From VRUE01 sp036271315 (GTDB taxonomy: Bacteria; Actinomycetota; Thermoleophilia; Solirubrobacterales; 70-9), in assembly GCA_036271315.1 (NCBI GenBank), contig DATBAV010000043.1, positions 17,170 to 81,169 of the forward strand: DNA of 64,000 nt. The letters are read 5' to 3'. Positions 8,078 through 16,192 of this stretch are shown piece by piece; position 1 is the stretch's first letter, and each line of letters opens with the position of its first letter. The notes beneath the pieces are model-generated. The model was not told the origin of the DNA and made no database searches. It worked only from the letters and a program-made list of their open reading frames with translations. A program made the position numbers and the translations under genes.

Positions 8078-9676
8078 GCCAGCGCGCTTCTTGCTGAGAG
8101 TGCGGCGCCCAACCGTGAGGAGCGGGCCAGCGCCCTCGCGGAGAGCTTGAGTTCGAGTTGCGCCTTTGCCATATAGGAGCTTCGCGGACGCGCGCACCGC
8201 TTCGCCCAAGGTGCGGTCATAGGGGTGCCACCAGAAGTCGCGGGTCAGGCCTGGCTCCCAGGCGTTCATCTTGATGTTGACGCACTCGTAGAAGCCGAAT
8301 TTGGAGTGCGAGCGGCCGACGCCGGAGTCCTTGACACCGCCCCAGGAGCACTGGCAGGCGCCGTGGCTGAAGGAGTGGTCGTTGATCCAGACCATGCCCG
8401 ACTCGATCCGCCGCGCGATCCGTTCGCCCTTCTGACGGTCCTTGGTCCAGACCGAGGCGCCGAGGCCGAACTCCGAGTCGTTGGCGAGGTCGATCGCTTC
8501 CTGCTCGGATTTGACGACGACGATCGGCAGCACCGGGCCGAAGATCTCCTCCTTCATGATCCGCATCTCGTGCGTGACCCCGGTCAGCACGGCGGGGGCG
8601 ACGAACTTGCCGGGCAGGCCGGCGACGTCGACGGGGCCGCCGCAGAGCTTGGTCGCGCCGGAGGCCTCCGCGTCGGCGATCAGGTCGACGACGATCTCGT
8701 ACTGGCCGTCGGAGGTCATCGGCCCGATCTCGGTCTCCCACTGCAGCGGGTCGCCGAGGCGCAGCTTCTCGGCCTCGCGGGCGACGCCCTCGACGAAGCG
8801 GTCGGCGACCTGCTCGAGCACGTAGACGCGCTCGATTCCCGAGCAGGTCTGGCCGGCGTTGGCGAAGCCGCCCCAGACGGCGCCGGAGATCGCGTTGGGC
8901 AGGTCGGCGTCGGCGCAGACGATCATCGGGTCCTTGCCGCCGAGCTCGAGCACCGAGCCCTTGAGGCTCTCGGCGCAGACGGCGCCGACCTTGCGACCGA
9001 CCTCGACCGAGCCGGTGAAGAAGACCTTGCCGACGCTGGAGCGGGCCAGCGCGTCGCCAACCGCGCCGCCGCCGTGGACGACGCGGACGAGGCCCTCGGG
9101 CAGGCCGCCCTTCTCGAAGACGCGGCGGATCGCCTCGCCCAGCAGCGGCGTCAGGCTGGCCGGCTTGAGCACGACGCCGTTGCCGGCCATCAAGGCGATC
9201 GCGACCTCGCCGAAGGGGATCGACCAGGGGTAGTTCCAGGGGGCGATCACGCCGACGACGCCGATCGGCTCGTAGGAGAAGTGGCCTTTCTTGCTGAGCA
9301 GGAAGCCCTGGGTCATCCGCACCTTCTCGTCGGCGAGGATCTTGGGGCCGGCCTTGGCGCACCAGTGCAGGGCATCGACCGTCGGCAGCAGCTCCATCGT
9401 GTAGGCCTCGGCGCGCGGCTTGCCCTGCTCTTGGACGAGCAGTTCGGCGATCTCGTCGATGTCGTCGAGCAGGGCGTCGGCGGCGCGCTTCATGTAGCGG
9501 GCGCGGTCCTGCAGGGAGAGCTCGGCCCAGGCGGGCTGGATGCGGGCGACGTCGTCGACCACGGACTGGACCTGATCCGAGGTGATGGTCGCCACAGACC
9601 CGACCAGCTCACCGGTTGCCGGGTTGAAGGACTCGAGGGTGGACTGGGACGGGGGGGACTGCGTTGCGCTCTCCAT
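8075..9676 (-). CDS. NAD(P)-dependent aldehyde dehydrogenase
   Basis: A 533-aa aldehyde dehydrogenase oxidising an aldehyde to the acid. The cofactor region GVIAPWNYPWSIP, the catalytic Glu in LELGGKDPMIV and the catalytic Cys in AGQTCSGIERVY are intact, as is EEIFGPVLPIV. A C-terminal extension of about 30-40 residues rich in Arg/Lys/Ala goes beyond the usual 480-500 aa. The ATG at 9676 (MESATQSPPSQST) was chosen; a TTG at 9727 would lie inside repeat C. The substrate cannot be told from sequence. It is transcribed divergently from rarA. Confidence 0.92.
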   Translation of the reverse strand: MESATQSPPSQSTLESFNPATGELVGSVATITSDQVQSVVDDVARIQPAWAELSLQDRARYMKRAADALLDDIDEIAELLVQEQGKPRAEAYTMELLPTVDALHWCAKAGPKILADEKVRMTQGFLLSKKGHFSYEPIGVVGVIAPWNYPWSIPFGEVAIALMAGNGVVLKPASLTPLLGEAIRRVFEKGGLPEGLVRVVHGGGAVGDALARSSVGKVFFTGSVEVGRKVGAVCAESLKGSVLELGGKDPMIVCADADLPNAISGAVWGGFANAGQTCSGIERVYVLEQVADRFVEGVAREAEKLRLGDPLQWETEIGPMTSDGQYEIVVDLIADAEASGATKLCGGPVDVAGLPGKFVAPAVLTGVTHEMRIMKEEIFGPVLPIVVVKSEQEAIDLANDSEFGLGASVWTKDRQKGERIARRIESGMVWINDHSFSHGACQCSWGGVKDSGVGRSHSKFGFYECVNIKMNAWEPGLTRDFWWHPYDRTLGEAVRASAKLLYGKGATRTQALREGAGPLLTVGRRTLSKKRAG

Positions 9677-9696
9677 CGGTCGATTGTAGGTGGGTT

Positions 9697-9766
9697 TGAG
9701 GGCATCGGGGGAGGTCTCGGCGTGCAACAGCGGGGAGGCACGCCGAGACCTCCCCCGATGCCCTCA
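9697..9766. repeat. Palindromic repeat C (family C/F), in the divergent ALDH-rarA promoter region
   Basis: A perfect 29-bp inverted repeat (9697-9725 and 9738-9766) around a 12-nt loop AACAGCGGGGAG. The loop nearly equals that of repeat F (AAAGCGGGGAG at 35801-35811), whose 27-bp perfect arms have a different sequence. It occupies most of the 102-bp gap between the ALDH start (9676) and the rarA start (9779), so it lies in a 5' region rather than acting as a terminator. In single strands it would form a very stable hairpin. Confidence 0.9.
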
Positions 9767-9778
9767 TACTCAGCCGCA

Positions 9779-11107
9779 ATGGCTGATCAGCTCTTTGACA
9801 CCGGCGGACCCGCTCAGTCCGGCGTCCCGGCGTCCGATGCGCCCTTGGCTGTGCGGATGCGGCCGCGGAACCTGGACGAGCTCGTGGGGCAGGAGCATGT
9901 GCTGGCGGAGGGGTCGGCGTTGCGGACCGCGATCGAAAGCGGGCATCCGCACAGCGCGATCCTTTACGGACCTCCCGGGGCGGGGAAGACGACGCTTGCT
10001 CGGATCGCGGCGAGTGGGGCGGAAGGGGCGTTTGAGGAGGAGTCGGCGGTGAACGCCGGACGCGCGGAGATTCGGGCGGTGATCGAGCGGGCTCGGGAGC
10101 GGCGGCGGGGGAGCGGGCGGCCGACGGTGTTGTTCCTCGACGAGATTCATCGCTTCAACAAGGCGCAGCAGGATGCGTTGCTGCCGGCGGTCGAGGAAGG
10201 GCTGTTGACGTTGATCGGGGCGACTACCGAGAACCCCTACTTCGAGGTCAACTCGGCGCTGCTCTCCAGGAGCCAGATCTATGAGTTGCGCCCCTTGGAG
10301 CCCCGGCAGGTGGAGGAGCTGTTGCGGCGGGCGCTCTCCGACCCGGAGCGTGGGCTGGTCGATCCGCCGCCGGTCTCCGACACGGCGCTGGCGATGCTGG
10401 CGGAGCGCAGTGGGGGAGACGCGCGGGTGGCGCTCTCGGCGCTGGAGCGGGCGGTTGAGCGAGCGCAGGGAAAGACCGTCGACGTGGCGGCGATCGAGGA
10501 CGCGCTGCAGCGCAAGGCGCTCGATTACGACCGCCAGGGGGATCGCCACTACGACTTCGTCTCGGCCTGGATCAAGGCGACGCGCGGCTCCGACGTCGAT
10601 GCCTCGCTCTATTACCTGGCGGTGATGCTGGAGGGCGGGGAGGACCCGCGCTTCATCGTTCGCCGCATGGTCATCCTCGCCTCCGAGGACATCGGCAACG
10701 CCGATCCGCAGGCGCTGCTCATCGCCGACGCCGCGGCGCGAGCGGTCGACCGGGTCGGTTTGCCCGAGTGCGCGCTCAACCTCGCCCAGACCGCCGTCTA
10801 CCTGGCGCTGGCGCCGAAGTCCAACGCCTCCTACAAGGCGCTCGAGGCGGCCCGCGCCGAGGTGCGGGAGAACGGGGCGAAGACGCCGCCGGACTACCTG
10901 CGCGACGCTCACTATCCCGGCGCCAAGTCGCTCGGCCGCGGCGAGGGCTACCGCTACGCGCACGACGAGCCGGGCGGCGTCAGCGACCAGCAACTGCTGC
11001 CGGAGGGGCTCGAGAACCGGCGTTTCTATTCCCCCACCGATCACGGTTTCGAGGCCGAGCTGAGTCGCCGCTGGGCCGCTCTGCAAGAGAAGATCCGCCC
11101 CGGTTGA
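9779..11107 (+). CDS. rarA: Replication-associated recombination protein A (RarA/MgsA AAA+ ATPase)
   Basis: A 442-aa AAA+ ATPase of the clamp-loader clade that acts at stalled replication forks. It shows RPRNLDELVGQEHVL, Walker A YGPPGAGKTTLAR, Walker B LFLDEIHRFNKAQQDAL, sensor 1 LIGATTENPYFEV and the C-terminal tetramerisation region ending in the typical YYPGA-like DAHYPGAKSLGRG and QQLLPEGLENRRFYSP. The ATG at 9779 follows repeat C by 12 nt. The frame is open far upstream, but that part is antisense to the aldehyde dehydrogenase and is not protein-like. Confidence 0.95.
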   Translation: MADQLFDTGGPAQSGVPASDAPLAVRMRPRNLDELVGQEHVLAEGSALRTAIESGHPHSAILYGPPGAGKTTLARIAASGAEGAFEEESAVNAGRAEIRAVIERARERRRGSGRPTVLFLDEIHRFNKAQQDALLPAVEEGLLTLIGATTENPYFEVNSALLSRSQIYELRPLEPRQVEELLRRALSDPERGLVDPPPVSDTALAMLAERSGGDARVALSALERAVERAQGKTVDVAAIEDALQRKALDYDRQGDRHYDFVSAWIKATRGSDVDASLYYLAVMLEGGEDPRFIVRRMVILASEDIGNADPQALLIADAAARAVDRVGLPECALNLAQTAVYLALAPKSNASYKALEAARAEVRENGAKTPPDYLRDAHYPGAKSLGRGEGYRYAHDEPGGVSDQQLLPEGLENRRFYSPTDHGFEAELSRRWAALQEKIRPG

Positions 11108-11182
11108 GACAACCGCAACTTCTTCCAGATCCGGTGTTTTAATGGGCGGCTTTCCAAGCTAGAGCCAGGGAGAGCCGACACA

Positions 11183-11217
11183 CCGGCCGGAGGTCTGGAC
11201 TGGGGACCTCCGGCCGG
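11183..11217. repeat. Hairpin D in the 255-bp gap after rarA
   Basis: A perfect 13-bp inverted repeat (11183-11195 and 11205-11217) with loop TGGACTGGG. The stem is GC-rich and has no following T-run, so it is not a classical terminator. The same gap (11108-11362) has a second small inverted repeat, GAGCGGCG at 11300-11307 facing CGCCGCTC at 11316-11323. I see no convincing gene in this gap. Confidence 0.55.
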
Positions 11218-11362
11218 GTATCAAAAGGGACACACAGGGGGGAAACGGTGGCGCGCCTCGCTCGACGGGCGCCGCCACCGCGTAAGGGGCCAGGTCAGGG
11301 AGCGGCGTATTGCGCCGCCGCTCCGCCCCGCGCCCATGCGGCCGACCGCCTATCGTGAACGC

Positions 11363-12166
11363 ATGGCCACTGAGGAGAAGGAGCGGCTCCGACTCGGCGG
11401 CATGGCGCTGCGCAACGGGCTCCTGATCCACGGGCCGACGCACTGGGCCGCCGCGGTGCGCGATGCCGACGGCAGCATCGAAGTCGCCTCCGAGCGCAAG
11501 CCCGAGCTGGCGCCGGGCCTGGCAACGCGAATTCCGGGCCTGCGCGGGCCGCTGAAGCTCGCCGACGCCCTGGCGGTGCTGCCGCTGGTGCGTCTGCGGA
11601 TGCCCGCGGCGCGGCTCCCGTTCGAGAACCTGCGCGTGCTCGGCACGATCGGCGCCACGCTGGTGGCCACCGCCGCCCTGCGCAAGCGTTTCGGCAGCTC
11701 GGCCCTGCGCGAGGGCGTGGTTCAGGTCATCGGCGCGGCGCCGGCGATCGTCGCCCTGCTCGATCGCGATCTCGCCGCCTACCACGGGGTCGAGCACAAG
11801 GCGATCGCCGCCTACGAGCAGGGCATCGACGATCCGGCCGGGGTGCCGAAGGAGCACGACCGCTGCGGCTCCAACCTGATCACGCCGATGATGCTGCTCT
11901 CGGTTGGCGGCACCGTGATGCTCGAGCGCCTGGTCGAGAAGCCCAGCCCGGCCGCCCGCGCGGTGGTGGGCCTGGCCGGCGCCTCGATCGCGGTCGAGAT
12001 GTTCGCCTGGAGCGATCGCCACCACGGCGATCCGCTGGCCGAGGCCTTTCACGCGCCGGGCCGCGAGATCCAGCGGGTGATCGCCACCAAGGAGCCGACG
12101 CCGCAGCAGCTCGAGGTCGGGGTGGCCGCCCTGGCCGAGATCCTGCGAGCCGAGAACGCCGCGTAG
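11363..12166 (+). CDS. DUF1385 family membrane-associated metal-binding-like protein
   Basis: A 267-aa protein of the DUF1385 family, whose biochemical role is not established. The hallmark YHGVEHKAIAAYEQG and RCGSNLITPMMLL motifs (His, Glu and Cys that could bind metal) are present near residues 135-175, with hydrophobic stretches around them (VVQVIGAAPAIVALL, AVVGLAGASIAVEMF). The N-terminus RLGGMALRNGLLIHGPTHWA is also family-like. The ATG at 11363 (MATEEKERL) was chosen over an ATG at 11336. It lies 11 nt upstream of the methylmalonyl-CoA epimerase gene and may share its transcript. Confidence 0.82.
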   Translation: MATEEKERLRLGGMALRNGLLIHGPTHWAAAVRDADGSIEVASERKPELAPGLATRIPGLRGPLKLADALAVLPLVRLRMPAARLPFENLRVLGTIGATLVATAALRKRFGSSALREGVVQVIGAAPAIVALLDRDLAAYHGVEHKAIAAYEQGIDDPAGVPKEHDRCGSNLITPMMLLSVGGTVMLERLVEKPSPAARAVVGLAGASIAVEMFAWSDRHHGDPLAEAFHAPGREIQRVIATKEPTPQQLEVGVAALAEILRAENAA

Positions 12167-12177
12167 ACTGCCGCCTC

Positions 12178-12591
12178 GTGTTTGGAAGGATCGACCACAT
12201 AGGCGTCGCCGTCGAGGACCTCGACGCGGCCATCGAGCTCTACGAAAAGAGCTTCGGCATGGAATTGGGGCTGCGCGAAACGGTCGAGGCGCAGGGCGTC
12301 GAGGCAGCGCTGCTGAACGTTGGCGACGGCCACGTCGAGCTGATGGCCGCGACCGGGCCCGACACGCCCGTGGGCAAGTTCATCGCCAAGCGGGGAGCGG
12401 GCATGCACCACATCGCTTACGCGACCGACGACATTGACTCGGCGCTCGAGCAGCTGGCGGCGAGTGGGGCCGAGCTGATCGACGCCAAGGCACGGGTCGG
12501 CATCGGCGGCAGCCGCGTTGCCTTTCTGCAGCCGCGCTCGACCGGGCGCGTACTCACCGAGATCGTCGAACCCCCCGAAGGAGGGCACTGA
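12178..12591 (+). CDS. mce: Methylmalonyl-CoA epimerase
   Basis: A 137-aa protein of the vicinal oxygen chelate superfamily that interconverts (2S)- and (2R)-methylmalonyl-CoA. The N-terminal IDHIGVAVEDLDAAIELYE, the GHVELMA strand, MHHIAYATDDI and the C-terminal RVLTEIVE supply the His and Glu metal ligands expected of the family. The start is GTG at 12178. It connects the propionyl-CoA carboxylase beta gene (61516) and methylmalonyl-CoA mutase (59553) at the other end of the window into one propionyl-CoA to succinyl-CoA route. Its TGA overlaps the next ATG by one base. Confidence 0.93.
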   Translation: MFGRIDHIGVAVEDLDAAIELYEKSFGMELGLRETVEAQGVEAALLNVGDGHVELMAATGPDTPVGKFIAKRGAGMHHIAYATDDIDSALEQLAASGAELIDAKARVGIGGSRVAFLQPRSTGRVLTEIVEPPEGGH

Positions 12592-12818
12592 TGGCAGACG
12601 CACAGAAGGTCGAGGTCGGCTTCGAGGGTGGTCAGGTCATCTCTGTCCGCCTCAGCGAGGACGAGCTGAAGGACCTGCGCAAGCAGGTCGAGAAGGGCGG
12701 CTGGCACGACGTCAAGACCGAGGACGGCATCCTCGCGATCTACGTCGGCAAGGTCTCCTTTCTGAGGATTGACTCGGGCGAGCACAAGGTCGGCTTTTCG
12801 CAGACACGCCCGGGCTGA
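12591..12818 (+). CDS. Small conserved-looking protein of unknown function
   Basis: A 75-aa soluble protein, MADAQKVEVGFEGGQVI..., with alternating beta-like strands (VEVGFEGGQVISVRL, GILAIYVGKVSFLRI) and a central charged helix (SEDELKDLRKQVEKG). It starts at the ATG overlapping the epimerase stop (TGATG) and ends in the same kind of overlap with the next methyltransferase gene, so it is translated from one messenger with both neighbours. Size and strand pattern recall small actinobacterial DUF3107-type proteins, but I cannot confirm that. No function is assigned. Confidence 0.72.
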   Translation: MADAQKVEVGFEGGQVISVRLSEDELKDLRKQVEKGGWHDVKTEDGILAIYVGKVSFLRIDSGEHKVGFSQTRPG

Positions 12819-13438
12819 TGCGCGGAGGCAAGCTGCTCGGTGCCGCCGCCCTGGCGACGCTGGCCGCGGCGCTGTGGTGGCGCAAGAACCCGTCTGCCTG
12901 TCCCTATGGACAGCGCTTCTGGGTCGAAGCTCCGCACCCGATCATCACCCGCGACCGCCTGCGCTCCGTGCTACGGCCTGAGCCAGGCGAGCGCATCCTT
13001 GAGATCGGCGTCGGCGTCGGCTATTACACCCTCGACATGGCCGAGTGGGTCGGGTCGGAGGGCATGATCGAGATCTTCGACCTGCAGCAGGAGTTCCTCG
13101 ACCACGTCGGCAAACGCGCATCCGAGCGCGGCCTCGCCAACATCAATCCCACCCAGGGCGACGCCACGGCACTCCCTTATCAGGACGACTCGATGGACGC
13201 CGTGGTCCTCACCGCCGTCCTCGGCGAGATTCCCGATCCGGTCGCGGCCCTGCGCCAGGTCCAGCGAGTCCTCAAGCCCAGCGGCCGCCTAGTGGTCGGC
13301 GAGCTCTTCGGCGACCCCCACTTCACCACCCAGTCCGCGCTCAAACGCCAAGCCGCAGAAGCCGGCCTCGACTGGGAGTCGCGCTCCGGCAACTGGTTCG
13401 GTTATTTCGGCTGTCTGAAGCCAGCGAGTCGCGCCTGA
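12818..13438 (+). CDS. Membrane-anchored class I SAM-dependent methyltransferase
   Basis: A 206-aa methyltransferase with a short N-terminal hydrophobic segment (LLGAAALATLAAALWW, residues 6-21) as a likely anchor. Motif I is ILEIGVGVGYYTLDMAEWVG, motif II IEIFDLQQEFLDHV, motif III NPTQGDATALPYQDDSMDAV and motif IV VLKPSGRLVVGELFGDPHF. This pattern is UbiE-like. The substrate is unknown; membrane attachment suggests a lipid or quinone. The ATG overlaps the preceding stop (TGATG). Confidence 0.82.
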   Translation: MRGGKLLGAAALATLAAALWWRKNPSACPYGQRFWVEAPHPIITRDRLRSVLRPEPGERILEIGVGVGYYTLDMAEWVGSEGMIEIFDLQQEFLDHVGKRASERGLANINPTQGDATALPYQDDSMDAVVLTAVLGEIPDPVAALRQVQRVLKPSGRLVVGELFGDPHFTTQSALKRQAAEAGLDWESRSGNWFGYFGCLKPASRA

Positions 13439-13445
13439 CTCTTGG

Positions 13446-14156
13446 CTAGTCAGACTCTCTGATGAGCTGGGCGGCGCGTCCACGAATCTGTGCGGTGAAA
13501 TTCTCAAAGGAAAGGTCCATAGCTGGCTCATGGATAGGTGTTTCAGGGTCCGCTGTTGATGTGACCAGGCAGGCAGCGTCGTAGAGTCGCTCCAGGACCA
13601 AGCGACGACACAGAATTTCATATCGGTCGCGGTATGAAGCTCCGGCAAATACATCATCTACATTGAAAAGTGGCTCACGAACCGCTACTGGCTTAGTCGA
13701 CTTCGCATGCTCCTCTAGTAGAAAGAAATACCCAAGCCAAGGTCGTGTGCTCCCGAAGCGGCCCTCGCGGTACGCAATCCAAACGTCCGTCGCACTACCA
13801 ATTGCCTCCTCGGCCCGATTATTGAAGTTGTTGCCAAATGAGGGACCGACTTGCGACTTGAACTCAATGGCTGCCGCGAGCTGATCCTCATGAATCACAA
13901 CCAGATCCCATTGCTTCTCCGGCCTGTAGTAGCCAGGGAGCTCGACACTCGTCGCTCGATAGATGGTCTCGCTTGAGAACCCAGCGTCGACAAAGGTCTC
14001 GGCCAGTAGCTCGGCGAGCGCGTCCATCTGCGCGCCTCCAGTCACTGCACTACGTAGACCAGCGTCGGTCTTTCCAGACTTCATCTGACGGTCTCGCTGG
14101 CTAGTACGCACCGTCCAATATGAGCGTACAGCTTTTTCGAAAGCCTTCTGGTTCAT
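13446..14156 (-). CDS. Type II restriction endonuclease, XhoI/PaeR7I family
   Basis: A 236-aa homologue of XhoI/PaeR7I, which cleave CTCGAG. The core VELPGYYRPEKQWDLVVI, followed by AAAIEFKSQVGPSFGNNFNN and RAEEAIGSATD, contains the PD-(D/E)XK nuclease residues (D in QWDLV, E-x-K in EFK) and the family's GPSFGNNFNNR signature. Base composition is visibly lower in GC than the flanks, with many A/T third positions, which indicates acquisition. The ATG at 14156 overlaps the stop of the methyltransferase gene as ATGA. The CTCGAG specificity is inferred from the family. Confidence 0.9.
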   Translation of the reverse strand: MNQKAFEKAVRSYWTVRTSQRDRQMKSGKTDAGLRSAVTGGAQMDALAELLAETFVDAGFSSETIYRATSVELPGYYRPEKQWDLVVIHEDQLAAAIEFKSQVGPSFGNNFNNRAEEAIGSATDVWIAYREGRFGSTRPWLGYFFLLEEHAKSTKPVAVREPLFNVDDVFAGASYRDRYEILCRRLVLERLYDAACLVTSTADPETPIHEPAMDLSFENFTAQIRGRAAQLIRESD

Positions 14157-15835
14157 AGTTCGGGGAGGTCGTCCAGCTCGTATAGCTGAAGAGCGATATC
14201 TGTCGCTAGCGCGACGTCTCGCGTTTGAAAGGCCACCCGAAGCCTTTCAACATGGTTACGCTTCAACTTCGCCATCGACGGCACTCTGATGCGGCGCAGG
14301 TACTGGGCCTGAAATCGGAGGTACCCCCCTCGCATTCGGACTGCGTACGCCTCGATAAACATCTGAGCAACGCGCGATAGGAGGAGACCACCGAGTATTT
14401 CTAGATCCCAATCTCGCGAGGTGACGTAGTAGAGATTATGATGAGGATAGATTGTGCCTTTGTCTAGTACGGGGTGGATTTCAGCCTTTATGTCTGGCAG
14501 GAGCAACTTATGTTGTCCCAAAAGCGAAGGATGGACGCGGTCTATGGTTCGAAACCAGTCCACGGATTGTCGCTTAGCTATGTTGCGAGCTTTGAGGCGA
14601 TTGGCATTTTCCTCGAAGTAGCTCCGAAGCTTCGGGAAATCATTGAGATCTATCAATCCCTGACCATCCGTCTTCCAGGGACTAACTAGATAATTGCCGG
14701 ACCATTCCAAATGGCCTTGCGCGGTATCTGCCACCATTGCTAGGGGCATTAGGCGATCTTTCTCAATTGCCGACGGATCGGATGTCACAAACACTTGATC
14801 GGCTCCGGTGGCAACGCCTATGCCAACCCGTGTTCCGGTTGTCACGTCTTCCAAAGGAGGGCAACGAGTCTCTAGCTCTCTTAGGAGAGTTAGTCGTGCA
14901 GGGGATCCTGCCGGCCAGGGTGCTTGTGAAGAGAACCAACTCGGTAGCATCGCTGCGCGGTAGGCCGTACTGTGCGTTTCGTCTCCCGCCTTGGCTTGGA
15001 GGTGCCAGGAGGTCAGGGCTTGCGCGGACGTCGCATTGAACACATCGGTGGTGTCAGCGACCAGAGCCGGTCGCTGCGGGCGCCGACGGAGCGTTACGAC
15101 TGATGGGTAAGCGGATACGGCATCGTCGAAGGCGTCCACATTGTGCATTTCAATGGCCGCCTCGACGCTGAAGTCGTTTTCTACTAGCTGTCGAAGTAGG
15201 CGACCGTACTGATTGCGCATCCACCGATCTGCACAAATGAACGACAGTGTTCCGTCAGGGCGTAGCAGTTCAAGTCCTATCTCCAAAAAACCAACGTAGA
15301 TATCTGCTCTACCCGTCATTGTCGAACACACTCGACGGTATGCGTTGCTGCGAGTAGTCGGAACGGCCTCTAGGCGAATATAAGGAGGATTACCCAGTAC
15401 AAAATCAGCTTTTAGCCAGTCATGATCATGCAAGAGAAAGTCACCCGAGCGAACTACGTTATTGGCAAATTTTTTCGAGGAGCTTGCTCCCCAGCCGCAT
15501 GTAACGAGTCTCTCGTGGAGGAGCTGGCGACTCTTCTCGACATTCCCCGGCTGTAGGTCAAAAGCTTGGATTGACCCAAGAGAGTCACGAATATCTAGCC
15601 CGCTGCGTTTGCATGCTGCGGAGAGGCGTTCAACCATTGGTCCAAGGAATGCTCCCTCCCCACAAGCTGGCTCTATGGCAACCATCTCCCAAAGGGGCTT
15701 ATCGGCCGTATAGCCGGCTAGATCAAGGATCAGATCCACGACCCAGGGCCGAGTGAATACAGCCCCATGCGTCCCCTTGGGGGTATCAGGGAAGACTTGC
15801 CGGGGTTTTGGAATTGCGCTCGTCGCGAAAGCCAT
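14153..15835 (-). CDS. Type II DNA adenine-N6 methyltransferase, partner of the XhoI-like nuclease
   Basis: A 560-aa N6-adenine methyltransferase expected to protect CTCGAG sites. Motif I IEPACGEGAFLGPMVERL and the catalytic motif IV VLGNPPYIRLE are clear, and a long C-terminal target-recognition region includes SLLGQHKLLLPDIKAEIHP and YYVTSRDWDLEILGGLLLS. Length and organisation match M.PaeR7I/M.XhoI-type enzymes. It precedes and overlaps the nuclease gene, so the modification enzyme is made first from the same messenger. GC is low, like the nuclease gene and unlike the neighbours. CTCGAG occurs in the host sequence (for example 6883 and 63808), so protection would be needed. Confidence 0.9.
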   Translation of the reverse strand: MAFATSAIPKPRQVFPDTPKGTHGAVFTRPWVVDLILDLAGYTADKPLWEMVAIEPACGEGAFLGPMVERLSAACKRSGLDIRDSLGSIQAFDLQPGNVEKSRQLLHERLVTCGWGASSSKKFANNVVRSGDFLLHDHDWLKADFVLGNPPYIRLEAVPTTRSNAYRRVCSTMTGRADIYVGFLEIGLELLRPDGTLSFICADRWMRNQYGRLLRQLVENDFSVEAAIEMHNVDAFDDAVSAYPSVVTLRRRPQRPALVADTTDVFNATSAQALTSWHLQAKAGDETHSTAYRAAMLPSWFSSQAPWPAGSPARLTLLRELETRCPPLEDVTTGTRVGIGVATGADQVFVTSDPSAIEKDRLMPLAMVADTAQGHLEWSGNYLVSPWKTDGQGLIDLNDFPKLRSYFEENANRLKARNIAKRQSVDWFRTIDRVHPSLLGQHKLLLPDIKAEIHPVLDKGTIYPHHNLYYVTSRDWDLEILGGLLLSRVAQMFIEAYAVRMRGGYLRFQAQYLRRIRVPSMAKLKRNHVERLRVAFQTRDVALATDIALQLYELDDLPEL

Positions 15836-15896
15836 TGCGCCAAATCTAATTCCTCGACTAGATGGCTCGCCAGACGAGACAGAGATTCGTGAGCCG

Positions 15897-16148
15897 CTAG
15901 TAGCGCGGCGGCAGGTCTTGGCGTTCCTCGGGGACTCGTTCCACGCGCTCTTCCGAGACGACGGCGCCGCGGCGGGCGCGCTTGGACCAGATCACTTCCT
16001 GGAAGAGGCCGAGGATGAGGCCGGCGGCACCGGCGATCATCAGGATCAGGCCGACGGTGTCGAGGCTGACGCCCTGGACGTGGACGTTGGTCGCGAACTT
16101 GAGGATCGCGCCGACGGCGATCAGGAATATCCCTCCACCAATTGTCAT
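15897..16148 (-). CDS. DUF6458-like small membrane protein
   Basis: An 83-aa protein with two hydrophobic segments (IGGGIFLIAVGAILKFA, residues 3-19; TVGLILMIAGAAGLILGLF, about 31-49) and a charged cytoplasmic tail. The N-terminus and the VGLILMIAGAAGLIL segment match the small actinobacterial DUF6458 family, whose function is unknown. The ATG at 16148 was chosen because upstream in-frame sequence overlaps the nei gene and lacks family resemblance. Confidence 0.78.
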   Translation of the reverse strand: MTIGGGIFLIAVGAILKFATNVHVQGVSLDTVGLILMIAGAAGLILGLFQEVIWSKRARRGAVVSEERVERVPEERQDLPPRY

Positions 16149-16192
16149 GGGGCGTGGGTACCCCCGGTCTAGATCGGCAAACGGGTTGGGAT

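Noticed and set aside
9697..9766. Repeat C as a terminator
   Set aside because: It lies between divergently transcribed gene starts, so no transcript should end there.
8225..9778. Long in-frame N-terminal extension of rarA
   Set aside because: It lies antisense to the aldehyde dehydrogenase and resembles no protein; the RarA family starts at MADQLFD-like sequence after repeat C.
11108..11362. tRNA or small RNA gene after rarA
   Set aside because: The hairpins do not give a cloverleaf, and no conserved tRNA sequence such as GGTTCGAATCC is present.
13446..15835. Type I or BREX-type defence island
   Set aside because: Only a nuclease and a methyltransferase with XhoI/PaeR7I features are present; no HsdS, PglZ or BrxC/BrxL-like genes are next to them.
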